Shown: one piece after another, positions 1 through 5,528 of the stretch
Numbering within the stretch: the first letter of the stretch is position 1
Layout: each line of letters starts with the position of its first letter
From: Nitrosotalea sp.
GTDB taxonomy: Archaea > Thermoproteota > Nitrososphaeria > Nitrososphaerales > Nitrosopumilaceae
Reading direction: 5' to 3'
DNA length: 6,301 nucleotides
NCBI GenBank assembly: GCA_031296345.1
Contig: JARLFW010000012.1
Location: 1-6,301 of the forward strand
Made by a program: the position numbers and the translations under genes
Notes under the pieces: model-generated
Database searches by the model: none
The model's input: only the letters and a program-made list of their open reading frames with translations
Told to the model about the DNA's origin: nothing

Positions 1-665
1 GGTATTTTTATGATATTTTTAACTATACTTGAAAGAGCAGAGCCTATGAATATAGACTGAGTAGCTGATGTAACGTTTGAAGTTCTTCTGTTTGTACTTC
101 CACTTTCAAAATCAATTATGCATGGAGATTTTCCTACAATGACATGTTTGTGAATGTAACTCAACTCTCCATGGTCAAGATGAATTGTATCCAAAGTATG
201 ACAATCTTCTAGAACTTGTCTTACTACTGACTTGAGCTTTGCAGCACTACCCCTACCCTTTAGCTCTCTTACCCAATCAGTTATTTTCTGACCCTCTACA
301 TACTCCATGATTATGAAATTCTTGCTGCTGTCTACTAGCTTTGGACCTACATTTACTTTGTTTGCAAGCTTTAGAAGTTTTGCTTCACTTTTCATCTCTG
401 ACCTGCTAGAATCTATTCTGCGAATCTTCAGAGCTACATCTTTCTTGTGTAACTTTGACAGGACTACAACTCCCACGTAGCCTTTGCCTAAGACATGAAT
501 ATTATTTAGAATCGTCTCACCTCGAAATGATACTGCTGTAATTCCAAGTTTTTTAAGCTCGGAATGTCTCTTTGTAAGCTCATCCTTTGTAGCCTTTGGA
601 TATCCTAAGATGAGAGAATATGGTTCTTTGACTAGCTTACTTATTGGAACTAAAGATGAGTTCAT
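1..665 (-). CDS. RIO/Bud32-like atypical protein kinase, C-terminus cut by window edge
   Basis: This open frame runs from an ATG at 663-665 off the left edge, giving 221 visible residues. It shows a protein-kinase-like fold. A glycine-rich loop lies at residues 59-68 (Gly60, Gly62, Gly65). The ATP-binding lysine is Lys80 in VALK, a helix-C glutamate is probably Glu94, and the hinge is IIMEYVEG (118-125). The catalytic-loop equivalent is HGELS (165-169) and the metal-binding segment is IIDFES (183-188). The order matches RIO and Bud32-type small kinases, but the usual catalytic Asp is Glu167, the downstream Asn is His172, and DFG reads DFE. A stop codon lies four codons upstream of the ATG in the same frame, so this is the first possible start. 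It overlaps the end of cca by 29 bases and is the third gene of the thpR-cca operon. Substrate unknown; probably cytoplasmic. The missing tail is probably short, because the core kinase motifs are all present. Confidence 0.85.
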   Translation of the reverse strand, partial: MNSSLVPISKLVKEPYSLILGYPKATKDELTKRHSELKKLGITAVSFRGETILNNIHVLGKGYVGVVVLSKLHKKDVALKIRRIDSSRSEMKSEAKLLKLANKVNVGPKLVDSSKNFIIMEYVEGQKITDWVRELKGRGSAAKLKSVVRQVLEDCHTLDTIHLDHGELSYIHKHVIVGKSPCIIDFESGSTNRRTSNVTSATQSIFIGSALSSIVKNIIKI

Positions 666-1971
666 TGGTAGAGGTTAACTCAGCCAGAGCCTTTTTAATG
701 GATTTGCTTGTCACCTGATAACCCTCTAACACCTTAAAACCACGTTTCATGTCCGGAATTATCCCATTTGGGATGCCCGCTTTTGTGAGATTCTTCTTTA
801 AAAGAGACTGTAAGAATTTTTTTGCATTATAAAATTCTCTTTCCTGCAAGGACAAAATTCTTCCATCATCATTAACCCATGTCAACTTGTTCTTGGAATT
901 TCGCAAAATAAAGCTCTCAGATTCTGATTTTCTAAATACATCAGGACCATTCTTAACCATGGATTTTTCAATTACTGGTGAGTGTAATAGGAAAAGCATT
1001 GCAGCCTCTGATTTTTCATCTGTTATAGCACTCTTACGTAATACTTGAAATCCTCCAAGCTCAAGTTGACCTGAGAGAGCTGTTGCTCCTCTTTTTGCTT
1101 GACCCCAAATTATATCTGGGCTTCTATGTTTGTAATCAAACTTGACAACTATAATATTTTTTAGATTCTTTGTGTTTGGAAATGATTTTTTTCCATTGAA
1201 AAATATCAATGATGATTTTTTCAGATAAGCCCTTGCTGCAAGTATGAATATTCCAAAATTTTGTGCAGAAATTGCTGTACCTAGATTTCTATTACTATCA
1301 ATGGGATCTATTAGTATCAAGGCAGTTTCAAATTTCTTTGTGGGATTTCCTATTATCTGTCCTTGAGTAAAGTTTGCTGCTGCCTCTAGAACCTTAATGA
1401 AACTACCATAATGATAAATCAAAACCTCTGCGACATATCCTCCAAATCCTTCCTTGGCTATTTCTGCACCATAGATGTCAACTCCTATTAGAAACTTTTT
1501 GAGTAGTCTTACCTCATTCTTTTTTTCATCATCCAATTTTTCAAGTATGAATCTGGTGTGAAAAGATGATCTATCTGCTGAGCTCTTCCATTGTCCCTTT
1601 TCTACGTCATAACAAGGAACAACGTTTACTTTGATGTTTTCTGCTTCTGCCTCAACGTACGGATGCTCAGAATATCTCACATACGGTTTGTATTTTTTCA
1701 TAGAAGTAAAACCAATCTTTCTGCCAATTTCTTCAAACTGCTTTTCTTCTGTTTCTTTTTTCATCTTGACGAAAATATCAAGATCCAATTTGCCTTTGAG
1801 CCAGGTTCCCTTTGCATATGATCCACCAAGCTCAACCAAAGTAACCTCTGGATATTTTGCAGCTTCTTTCTTTACAAGTTCGACTAGATTATCTGAAAGC
1901 ACTTGCATTTTCTCTTTTTCTTGTTTTGTGGGAATTGATGCATTCCTAGATTGTTCCAAAATGTTTCTCAT
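637..1971 (-). CDS. cca: CCA tRNA nucleotidyltransferase (archaeal class I)
   Basis: This enzyme adds or repairs the 3'-terminal CCA of tRNA from CTP and ATP without a nucleic-acid template, in the cytoplasm. The 444-residue length fits archaeal class I enzymes (about 440). The polymerase-beta-type nucleotidyltransferase signature is GGSYAKGTWLKGKLDLD (49-65), with metal-binding candidates Asp63 and Asp65. Further archaeal CCA hallmarks are SEHPYVEA (101-108), NVVPCYDV (116-123), ADRSSFHTRF (132-141), VRLLKKFLIG (from about 153) and DPIDSNRNLG in the central domain. The third carboxylate expected just before VVPCY (Asp110 in the Archaeoglobus enzyme, as I recall it) is Asn116 here. The start ATG overlaps the thpR stop as ATGA (1968-1971), which suggests translational coupling. 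The 3' end overlaps the kinase gene. The family assignment is secure; only full catalytic competence is open. Confidence 0.97.
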   Translation of the reverse strand: MRNILEQSRNASIPTKQEKEKMQVLSDNLVELVKKEAAKYPEVTLVELGGSYAKGTWLKGKLDLDIFVKMKKETEEKQFEEIGRKIGFTSMKKYKPYVRYSEHPYVEAEAENIKVNVVPCYDVEKGQWKSSADRSSFHTRFILEKLDDEKKNEVRLLKKFLIGVDIYGAEIAKEGFGGYVAEVLIYHYGSFIKVLEAAANFTQGQIIGNPTKKFETALILIDPIDSNRNLGTAISAQNFGIFILAARAYLKKSSLIFFNGKKSFPNTKNLKNIIVVKFDYKHRSPDIIWGQAKRGATALSGQLELGGFQVLRKSAITDEKSEAAMLFLLHSPVIEKSMVKNGPDVFRKSESESFILRNSKNKLTWVNDDGRILSLQEREFYNAKKFLQSLLKKNLTKAGIPNGIIPDMKRGFKVLEGYQVTSKSIKKALAELTSTNELIFSSNK

Positions 1972-2507
1972 TTCGCTAAAACCACCTGTAAATCAGAGTA
2001 TATGGGTCCATTTGGAGTTAAGATACTTTGCTTCAACTTTAACTCTGTTATTACTTCCTTACCTAAATCAACTGTCTTGAATTTCTCTAGAGTTTGTGAA
2101 ATATCATCTGCTTTGTTTTTGATTCTAAATATTGTAAGATGTGGCTTGAAAGATTTATCTGATTTGAACCCCAAAGGCTCTAATTTTTTTTCTACTTGAA
2201 CGGCAAGATCAACTAGTTGTTCAGATGCCACTTTATCCACTCCCATCCAAATAACACGTGGAAATCTTGGATTTGGAAATGCACCAATATGTGTAAATTT
2301 TACTTCAATCGGTTTGAATGAAATTGAAGATAATTCTTTTTTTACATTTTCTACAGTCTTTTCATCAATCTCACCTAAGAAAAGTAATGTGAAATGCATA
2401 TTCTGTTTATTTACAGGAGTTGCCTTTATCCTAAAATCTGATTGAATTTTGGTAATCGCGTTTAGTACTTCCTCATTATGAATTTCAACGGCAATAAAAG
2501 TACGCAT
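1968..2507 (-). CDS. thpR: RNA 2',3'-cyclic phosphodiesterase (LigT/2H family)
   Basis: This is a member of the 2H phosphoesterase superfamily. Known members hydrolyse RNA 2',3'-cyclic phosphates to 2'-phosphates, and some show 2'-5' RNA ligase activity in vitro. The 179 residues match the usual length of about 180. Both catalytic HxTx motifs are present: HFTL at 38-41 and HLTI at 123-126. The start MRTFIAVEI and the segment RFPRVIWMGV (81-90) are also typical. The ATG at 2505-2507 is the natural start because the family begins with this Arg-x-Phe-Ile-Ala stretch. It is the first gene of the minus-strand operon. Its stop overlaps the cca start by four bases, and thpR next to cca is, to my knowledge, a recurring archaeal arrangement, which supports a role in RNA end repair or tRNA metabolism. 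A TATA-like element centred 27 bases before the ATG suggests a leaderless or nearly leaderless transcript. Confidence 0.95.
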   Translation of the reverse strand: MRTFIAVEIHNEEVLNAITKIQSDFRIKATPVNKQNMHFTLLFLGEIDEKTVENVKKELSSISFKPIEVKFTHIGAFPNPRFPRVIWMGVDKVASEQLVDLAVQVEKKLEPLGFKSDKSFKPHLTIFRIKNKADDISQTLEKFKTVDLGKEVITELKLKQSILTPNGPIYSDLQVVLAK

Positions 2508-2520
2508 TATTGGAATTCAG

Positions 2521-2537
2521 ATTATAGTATCTATAAT
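2521..2537. promoter_or_regulatory. Symmetric divergent promoter: two back-to-back TATA-like boxes
   Basis: ATTATAG (2521-2527), TAT, CTATAAT (2531-2537) is a perfect 7-bp inverted repeat with a 3-base spacer, placed between two divergent genes. The right arm is centred about 27 bases before the thpR ATG on the minus strand and about 32 bases before the ATG at 2566 on the plus strand. This suits archaeal TATA boxes feeding leaderless or very short-leader mRNAs. The symmetry may let one TBP site serve both directions, or it may be an operator for a dimeric regulator. This is inferred from position and composition only. Confidence 0.5.
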
Positions 2538-2565
2538 GATTTCCGGTAGCTTCATAGACTGGAAG

Positions 2566-3129
2566 ATGAAGTTTGTGAGTGTGTCTAAACTTATCATATG
2601 TCTCACAGGAATGCCTGGTGCGGGAAAAACCACGATAGCTGAGGGTCTAAAATCAAAAGGCTTTGATAAAATTACAATGGGAGATGCTGTAAGAGCAGAG
2701 GCCACAAGAAGAAAGATAGAGCCTACAGGATCAAATCTTGGAAAACTCATGATTGAGCTAAGAGAAAAAAATGGCCCAGGTGCTGTAGCAGAACTAATAG
2801 TAGATGATATTAAAAATTCAAAATCTAATGTTGTTCTGGTGGATGGAGTTAGATCACTTGCAGAAGTTAATATCTTAAAAAAAATTGGTACAGTGAAAAT
2901 TCTTGCCATACATGCATCTGGTGATACTAGATACAAGTTTCTTACAGGAAGGGGTAGATCTGATGCACCATCTAACCGTGATGACTTTACACAAAGAGAC
3001 TCTAGAGAGATTGGAGTTGGTATGAGCGAATCAATTGCTCTTGCAGATGAAACAATCTCTAACAATAACATGACAATTGAAGAGCTTGTTGATACTTCAT
3101 ATCATGTCATAAAAGGTTGGATGAATTGA
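2566..3129 (+). CDS. UPF0200 family P-loop nucleotide kinase-like ATPase
   Basis: This is an archaeal P-loop NTPase of the UPF0200 family, related in fold to adenylate and dephospho-CoA kinases; its substrate is not established to my knowledge. From the chosen start it has 187 residues. The Walker A motif is GMPGAGKT (15-22). MGDAVRAEA (38-46) lies in the position of a nucleoside-binding segment. VVLVDGVRS (89-97) is the Walker B-like strand ending in the family-typical DG-[VI]-R. GRGRSDAP (128-135) and QRDSRE (143-148) provide lid-like arginines. The frame opens further upstream with an ATG at 2536, but that codon overlaps the TATA-like repeat. Starting at 2566 leaves 14 residues before Walker A, closer to the family. 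A GTG at 2581 is a third option. The stop overlaps the start of the UPF0201 gene, so the two are probably cotranscribed. Confidence 0.9.
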   Translation: MKFVSVSKLIICLTGMPGAGKTTIAEGLKSKGFDKITMGDAVRAEATRRKIEPTGSNLGKLMIELREKNGPGAVAELIVDDIKNSKSNVVLVDGVRSLAEVNILKKIGTVKILAIHASGDTRYKFLTGRGRSDAPSNRDDFTQRDSREIGVGMSESIALADETISNNNMTIEELVDTSYHVIKGWMN

Positions 3130-3539
3130 GAATTCCAAAAGTTGCTTGCAAGATTGAGGTTTATGCAGCAGTTAATCCTTCAGAAGATCCAGCCAAGGTA
3201 AGACTTGCAGTATCCAAAGTTATCCAGAGTAACGATTTTCAGTATAAAGAAGGAAGCATAAAGGCCACTTCAAATGAACTTGAATCCCTCTTGAAAATTC
3301 AAGAGACAATTAAGAAACATCGAGCTAATCGAATTTACCGAAGGCAAATGCGATATAATACAAAGGGCGATACCACTTGGTTCTATCTAAACAAACAGGC
3401 AGCCTTTGTAGATGTCGTTGCAATATGTGATGAATCAGAAGAATCTGCAATGGGTCCCATCAAGGTAATCATTCATTCTAAGGATCTTGATAAAATATCT
3501 GATTGGCTAGCTCCTGAGATTAATGAAATGACTGGATAA
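3126..3539 (+). CDS. UPF0201 family protein (putative RNA-binding, archaeal)
   Basis: This is a short archaeal protein of the UPF0201 family; published structures, as I recall, resemble the ribosomal protein L5 fold, hence the RNA-binding suggestion. The function is not known. It has 137 residues from this start. The typical N-terminal strand and VNPSEDPAKV motif (17-25) are followed by a loop-strand region, a basic segment KKHRANRIYRRQMRY (63-77) likely to contact nucleic acid, and the family stretch GDTTWFYLNKQAAF (81-94). The frame has no ATG near its beginning: the candidates are TTG at 3117 and TTG at 3126. I chose 3126 because it overlaps the upstream stop as TTGA, has a GGTTGG stretch a few bases before it, and gives the N-terminus nearest the family's. 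The 3117 start would add three residues. It is translationally linked to the UPF0200 gene. Confidence 0.9.
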   Translation: MRIPKVACKIEVYAAVNPSEDPAKVRLAVSKVIQSNDFQYKEGSIKATSNELESLLKIQETIKKHRANRIYRRQMRYNTKGDTTWFYLNKQAAFVDVVAICDESEESAMGPIKVIIHSKDLDKISDWLAPEINEMTG

Positions 3540-3560
3540 ATTTATCACATTTACTCAAAT

Positions 3561-3569
3561 AGTATACAT
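3561..3569 (+). promoter_or_regulatory. TATA-like box upstream of exported-protein gene
   Basis: AGTATACAT lies in the 68-base gap after the UPF0201 gene. Transcription would start near 3590, leaving a leader of roughly 15-20 bases before the TTG at 3608. The evidence is position and composition only, in an AT-rich stretch. Confidence 0.35.
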
Positions 3570-3575
3570 TTCTAC

Positions 3576-3581
3576 TTTTTT
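3576..3581 (+). terminator. T-tract, possible terminator of the UPF0200-UPF0201 pair
   Basis: A run of six T follows the UPF0201 stop by 36 bases. Archaeal termination commonly uses plain T-rich tracts without a hairpin, and none is visible here. The signal is weak. Confidence 0.3.
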
Positions 3582-3607
3582 ATGAAAATCTAAAGACAAA
3601 CAATCAC

Positions 3608-4468
3608 TTGATAGGTAAATTAATCATAATTGGTATCATAGTGGTCACATTAATTGTTTTGATACCTAGTTCATCAAAGCTCTTCCAAAATGACCCTGCA
3701 CTTAAGACAGTTAAGGAAAAAATTGATAATGTCACTAGCGACAAGTATGCCATTAACGCTTCTAAATCAGCAATAAAGGCAATAAGTATGGGTGTAAAAC
3801 TTATCAACACCAATTCTTCTATTGGATCCTCCACAAGCGCAAACTCTGGTTCTTTGAATGATAATACTCCTACTACTGTTTACCAACTTCCTTCAAAATA
3901 TGTAAACCAACAAAACTATACTGGTCAAGTTTTTGACAAGACTGGTAATACATGTGAAATCTCTGTTCCGGCAATGGCTCAAAGTGTAAATGGACAAGCA
4001 GAAATTACTCACATAATTCAACTTGGTCAATGTTCACTAAATGTTGGTGATCCAGTACAAGTTACATCACTTACAGCAAACCCTGATGCTCCAGCAGTAA
4101 ATCCTTCAAGTGGTTTACAAATAACTCCTTATTCTAGAGATAGTGGTACATCTTTACCAACTTTGCCAAGTTACTATAATACAGTTCAACTGACCACAGT
4201 AAACCAAGGAAACAATGCCATGTTAAATTTTGATGATTCATCCGGACAGACAAAATCGGTAACTGTCACAATGAGAAATAGTGATACTATTTTATTCACT
4301 GGCACTTTTTATTCTTCAAAATTTACAGCTGAAGTTAAAGATGTTCCAAATACACCCCACATAATTGAAATGACTATAGATAATGCAATCTATGGAACCT
4401 TGCATGCATCTGCATATGCTCCTTCAAATGCGCAAAACTCTACCATAACTGGCGTATTATCACAATAA
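3608..4468 (+). CDS. Unrecognised membrane-anchored exported protein
   Basis: I do not recognise this 286-residue protein. Residues 4-20 form one strongly hydrophobic helix (rich in Ile, Val and Leu) after a short start with Lys4. This fits an N-terminal signal anchor with the rest outside the cell. There is no lipobox and no second membrane segment. A helical Lys/Ala-rich stretch (about 30-65) leads to a Ser/Asn/Thr-rich linker (68-90). A beta-rich domain at about 91-155 holds the only two cysteines, Cys116 and Cys142, which could form a disulfide outside the cell. A Pro/Ser linker (156-190) precedes a second beta-rich domain (191-286). Several N-x-S/T sites (Asn41, Asn50, Asn69, Asn103, Asn277) could be glycosylated. 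The start is TTG at 3608: the frame is open back to a TAG at 3560 with no other ATG, GTG or TTG. It appears to be a single-gene unit. A cell-surface role is only inference. Confidence 0.8.
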   Translation: MIGKLIIIGIIVVTLIVLIPSSSKLFQNDPALKTVKEKIDNVTSDKYAINASKSAIKAISMGVKLINTNSSIGSSTSANSGSLNDNTPTTVYQLPSKYVNQQNYTGQVFDKTGNTCEISVPAMAQSVNGQAEITHIIQLGQCSLNVGDPVQVTSLTANPDAPAVNPSSGLQITPYSRDSGTSLPTLPSYYNTVQLTTVNQGNNAMLNFDDSSGQTKSVTVTMRNSDTILFTGTFYSSKFTAEVKDVPNTPHIIEMTIDNAIYGTLHASAYAPSNAQNSTITGVLSQ

Positions 4469-4491
4469 GTCAAAACGCAGATTTAATGTTG

Positions 4492-4497
4492 TTTTTT
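4492..4497 (+). terminator. T-tract after the exported-protein gene
   Basis: Six consecutive T lie 23 bases beyond the stop codon of the exported-protein gene, flanked by more AT-rich sequence. This is consistent with an archaeal hairpin-free terminator. No other evidence. Confidence 0.35.
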
Positions 4498-4502
4498 AAA
4501 AT

Positions 4503-4510
4503 TTTATAAA
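4503..4510 (+). promoter_or_regulatory. TATA-like box ahead of the candidate structured RNA
   Basis: TTTATAAA is centred near 4506, about 25 bases before the first base of the GC-rich inverted repeat at 4529. That spacing is what an archaeal promoter would need to start transcription at the base of the stem. An A-rich stretch just upstream could act as a BRE. The surroundings are AT-rich, so chance cannot be excluded. Confidence 0.4.
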
Positions 4511-4528
4511 ATATGAAAAGGTGTAACG

Positions 4529-4615
4529 GCGTGACCCTGTATAGACAAAAGCTTTCTCTTGTCATTCGTACAATTTTTTGTACTTAACTATATACCATTT
4601 TTCGCAGGGTCACGC
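4529..4615 (+). ncRNA. Candidate structured small RNA, three-helix fold
   Basis: An 87-base element is closed by a perfect 11-bp stem: GCGTGACCCTG (4529-4539) pairs with CAGGGTCACGC (4605-4615). It is strikingly GC-rich for this gap. Inside are two more hairpins. GACAA/TTGTC (4544-4548 and 4559-4563) can extend past one mismatch with AG/CT to a CTTT loop. GTACAA/TTGTAC (4568-4573 and 4578-4583) is perfect, with a TTTT loop. A 21-base AT-rich single strand (4584-4604) closes the junction. A TATA-like box sits at the right distance upstream on the plus strand. There is no coding frame and no resemblance that I can see to tRNA, 5S, SRP or RNase P RNA. Alternatives are terminal inverted repeats of a small mobile-element remnant, or a DNA-level cruciform. 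The inverted repeat reads on either strand; the plus strand is chosen from the promoter. Confidence 0.4.
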
Positions 4616-4637
4616 AAATTCATTTGCCAGAATTTGC
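4614..4637. repeat. Hairpin-forming inverted repeat, possible terminator
   Basis: GCAAATT (4614-4620) and AATTTGC (4631-4637) form a perfect 7-bp inverted repeat with a 10-base loop. An alternative tighter pairing is GCAAAT/ATTTGC (4614-4619 and 4622-4627). The left arm shares its first two bases with the end of the preceding 11-bp stem, so the two folds compete slightly. T-rich sequence follows on the plus strand (about 4639-4662). It could end the candidate RNA or, on the other strand, lie in the 3' region of the sirtuin transcript. Confidence 0.35.
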
Positions 4638-4807
4638 ATCTTTCTGCATTGTTTCTTATACGTCTTCATCTTATTTAATAATTAGTGTGATTTATTACAT
4701 AAATCTACTTTAATTCTTATAATTTATTATTATGTATCAATGAATAAAGAATATTTCCTATCAACTTTATGAAATTAATCTAAAATTTGCCTAAAATCAG
4801 AAATTGT
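4638..4807. other. AT-rich convergent intergenic stretch without recognised gene
   Basis: This is the remainder of the gap between the exported-protein gene and the convergent sirtuin gene. It is very AT-rich, has stops in all frames and holds no coding frame of note. A small palindrome (4689-4705: 7-bp arms, 3-base spacer) is present but is the kind expected by chance in such DNA. The minus-strand side just after the sirtuin stop has short T runs (read leftwards from 4807) that may end that transcript. Confidence 0.6.
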
Positions 4808-5527
4808 CTACTCTGATATTGTATTTACTAGAACAGGAAGAGCACTTGCTGCAGATAATCTCAGAGAAATATCCATACTTGATGACATTGGTGTCTGCTC
4901 AATATTTACTTCAACCATTGTAGCACCATTTTGTTTAGCATATACAGGCAAGAGATTAGCCGGAGATACAACAAGCGAGGTTCCAACAACAACCATTACA
5001 TCACAAGAACTAGCTTGGTCTATTGCATATTTCCATATATCCTGTGGAAGTGATTCTCCAAACCAAACAACATCAGGTCTTAACATGTTTCCACACTTAC
5101 ATAGTGGGGGAAGTTGTGAAAAACTAGATATCATCTTATCCTTGAAATTACAAACAGTGCATTTTATTGTAATAATGCTACCATGTAGTTCATAGACTTT
5201 GGTACTTCCTGCCCTCTGATGTAGTCCATCAATATTTTGAGTCAATACAGAAACCTGCTTGTATTTTTCAAGTTCTGCTATTGCAGTATGCCCTGGATTT
5301 GGATTTGCAGCAAGTATATTTTTTCTTCTTTCTTCATACCATTCCCAAACAAGCTTTGGATCTTCATAGAACGCATCTATTGTTGCAAGTTTCATTGGAT
5401 CATATTTTCTCCAAAGGCCATCTTTTCCACGAAATGTAGGAATTCCACTCTCTTGAGAAATTCCTGCTCCTGTAACAAATACAATTTTTTCTGCTTCCTT
5501 TAATCTGTCTGATATTTTCTCAAACAT
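4808..5527 (-). CDS. cobB: Class III (SIRT5/CobB-like) sirtuin, NAD-dependent protein deacylase
   Basis: This enzyme removes acyl groups from lysine side chains using NAD+, giving nicotinamide and O-acyl-ADP-ribose; in archaea, chromatin proteins and metabolic enzymes are known targets of the family. It has 239 residues, the usual compact length. The NAD-binding GAGISQESGIPTFRG is at 20-34, TQNIDGLHQRAG at 96-107, and the catalytic His115 is in ELHGS. The zinc site is Cys123-x2-Cys126 and Cys143-x-Cys145. RPDVVWFGE (150-158) and GTSLVVSPA (182-190) complete the Rossmann core. The class III acyl-pocket residues are present: Ala48 in LAT, then Tyr64 and Arg67 in WYEERR. Their spacing equals Ala86/Tyr102/Arg105 of human SIRT5, which predicts preference for acidic acyl groups such as succinyl. 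The start ATG (5525-5527) is one base past the rnz stop, so it is very likely cotranscribed and translationally coupled with rnz. Confidence 0.96.
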   Translation of the reverse strand: MFEKISDRLKEAEKIVFVTGAGISQESGIPTFRGKDGLWRKYDPMKLATIDAFYEDPKLVWEWYEERRKNILAANPNPGHTAIAELEKYKQVSVLTQNIDGLHQRAGSTKVYELHGSIITIKCTVCNFKDKMISSFSQLPPLCKCGNMLRPDVVWFGESLPQDIWKYAIDQASSCDVMVVVGTSLVVSPANLLPVYAKQNGATMVEVNIEQTPMSSSMDISLRLSAASALPVLVNTISE

Positions 5528-5528
5528 T

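Noticed and set aside
1591..2199. Plus-strand open frames opposite cca and thpR
   Set aside because: They have low-complexity Phe/Ser/Cys-rich translations with no motif and lie antisense to two well-identified genes.
2517..3071. Minus-strand 184-residue open frame opposite the UPF0200 gene
   Set aside because: It mirrors a gene with clear Walker A and family motifs. Its own translation is Ser/Leu/Ile-rich with no domain.
3604..3834. Minus-strand 76-residue open frame opposite the exported-protein gene
   Set aside because: Its hydrophobic translation is the reflection of the AT-rich anchor region; there is no family or promoter support.
4529..4615. tRNA or intron-containing tRNA
   Set aside because: The closing stem is 11 bp rather than 7, and there is no T-loop consensus, anticodon arm or D-arm pattern.
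4689..4705. GATTTAT-TAC-ATAAATC inverted repeat
   Set aside because: A 7-bp AT-rich palindrome is expected by chance in this composition, and no gene start is near it.
5237..5503. Plus-strand 88-residue open frame opposite the sirtuin
   Set aside because: It has a Cys/Phe-rich shadow translation and lies entirely within a secure sirtuin gene.
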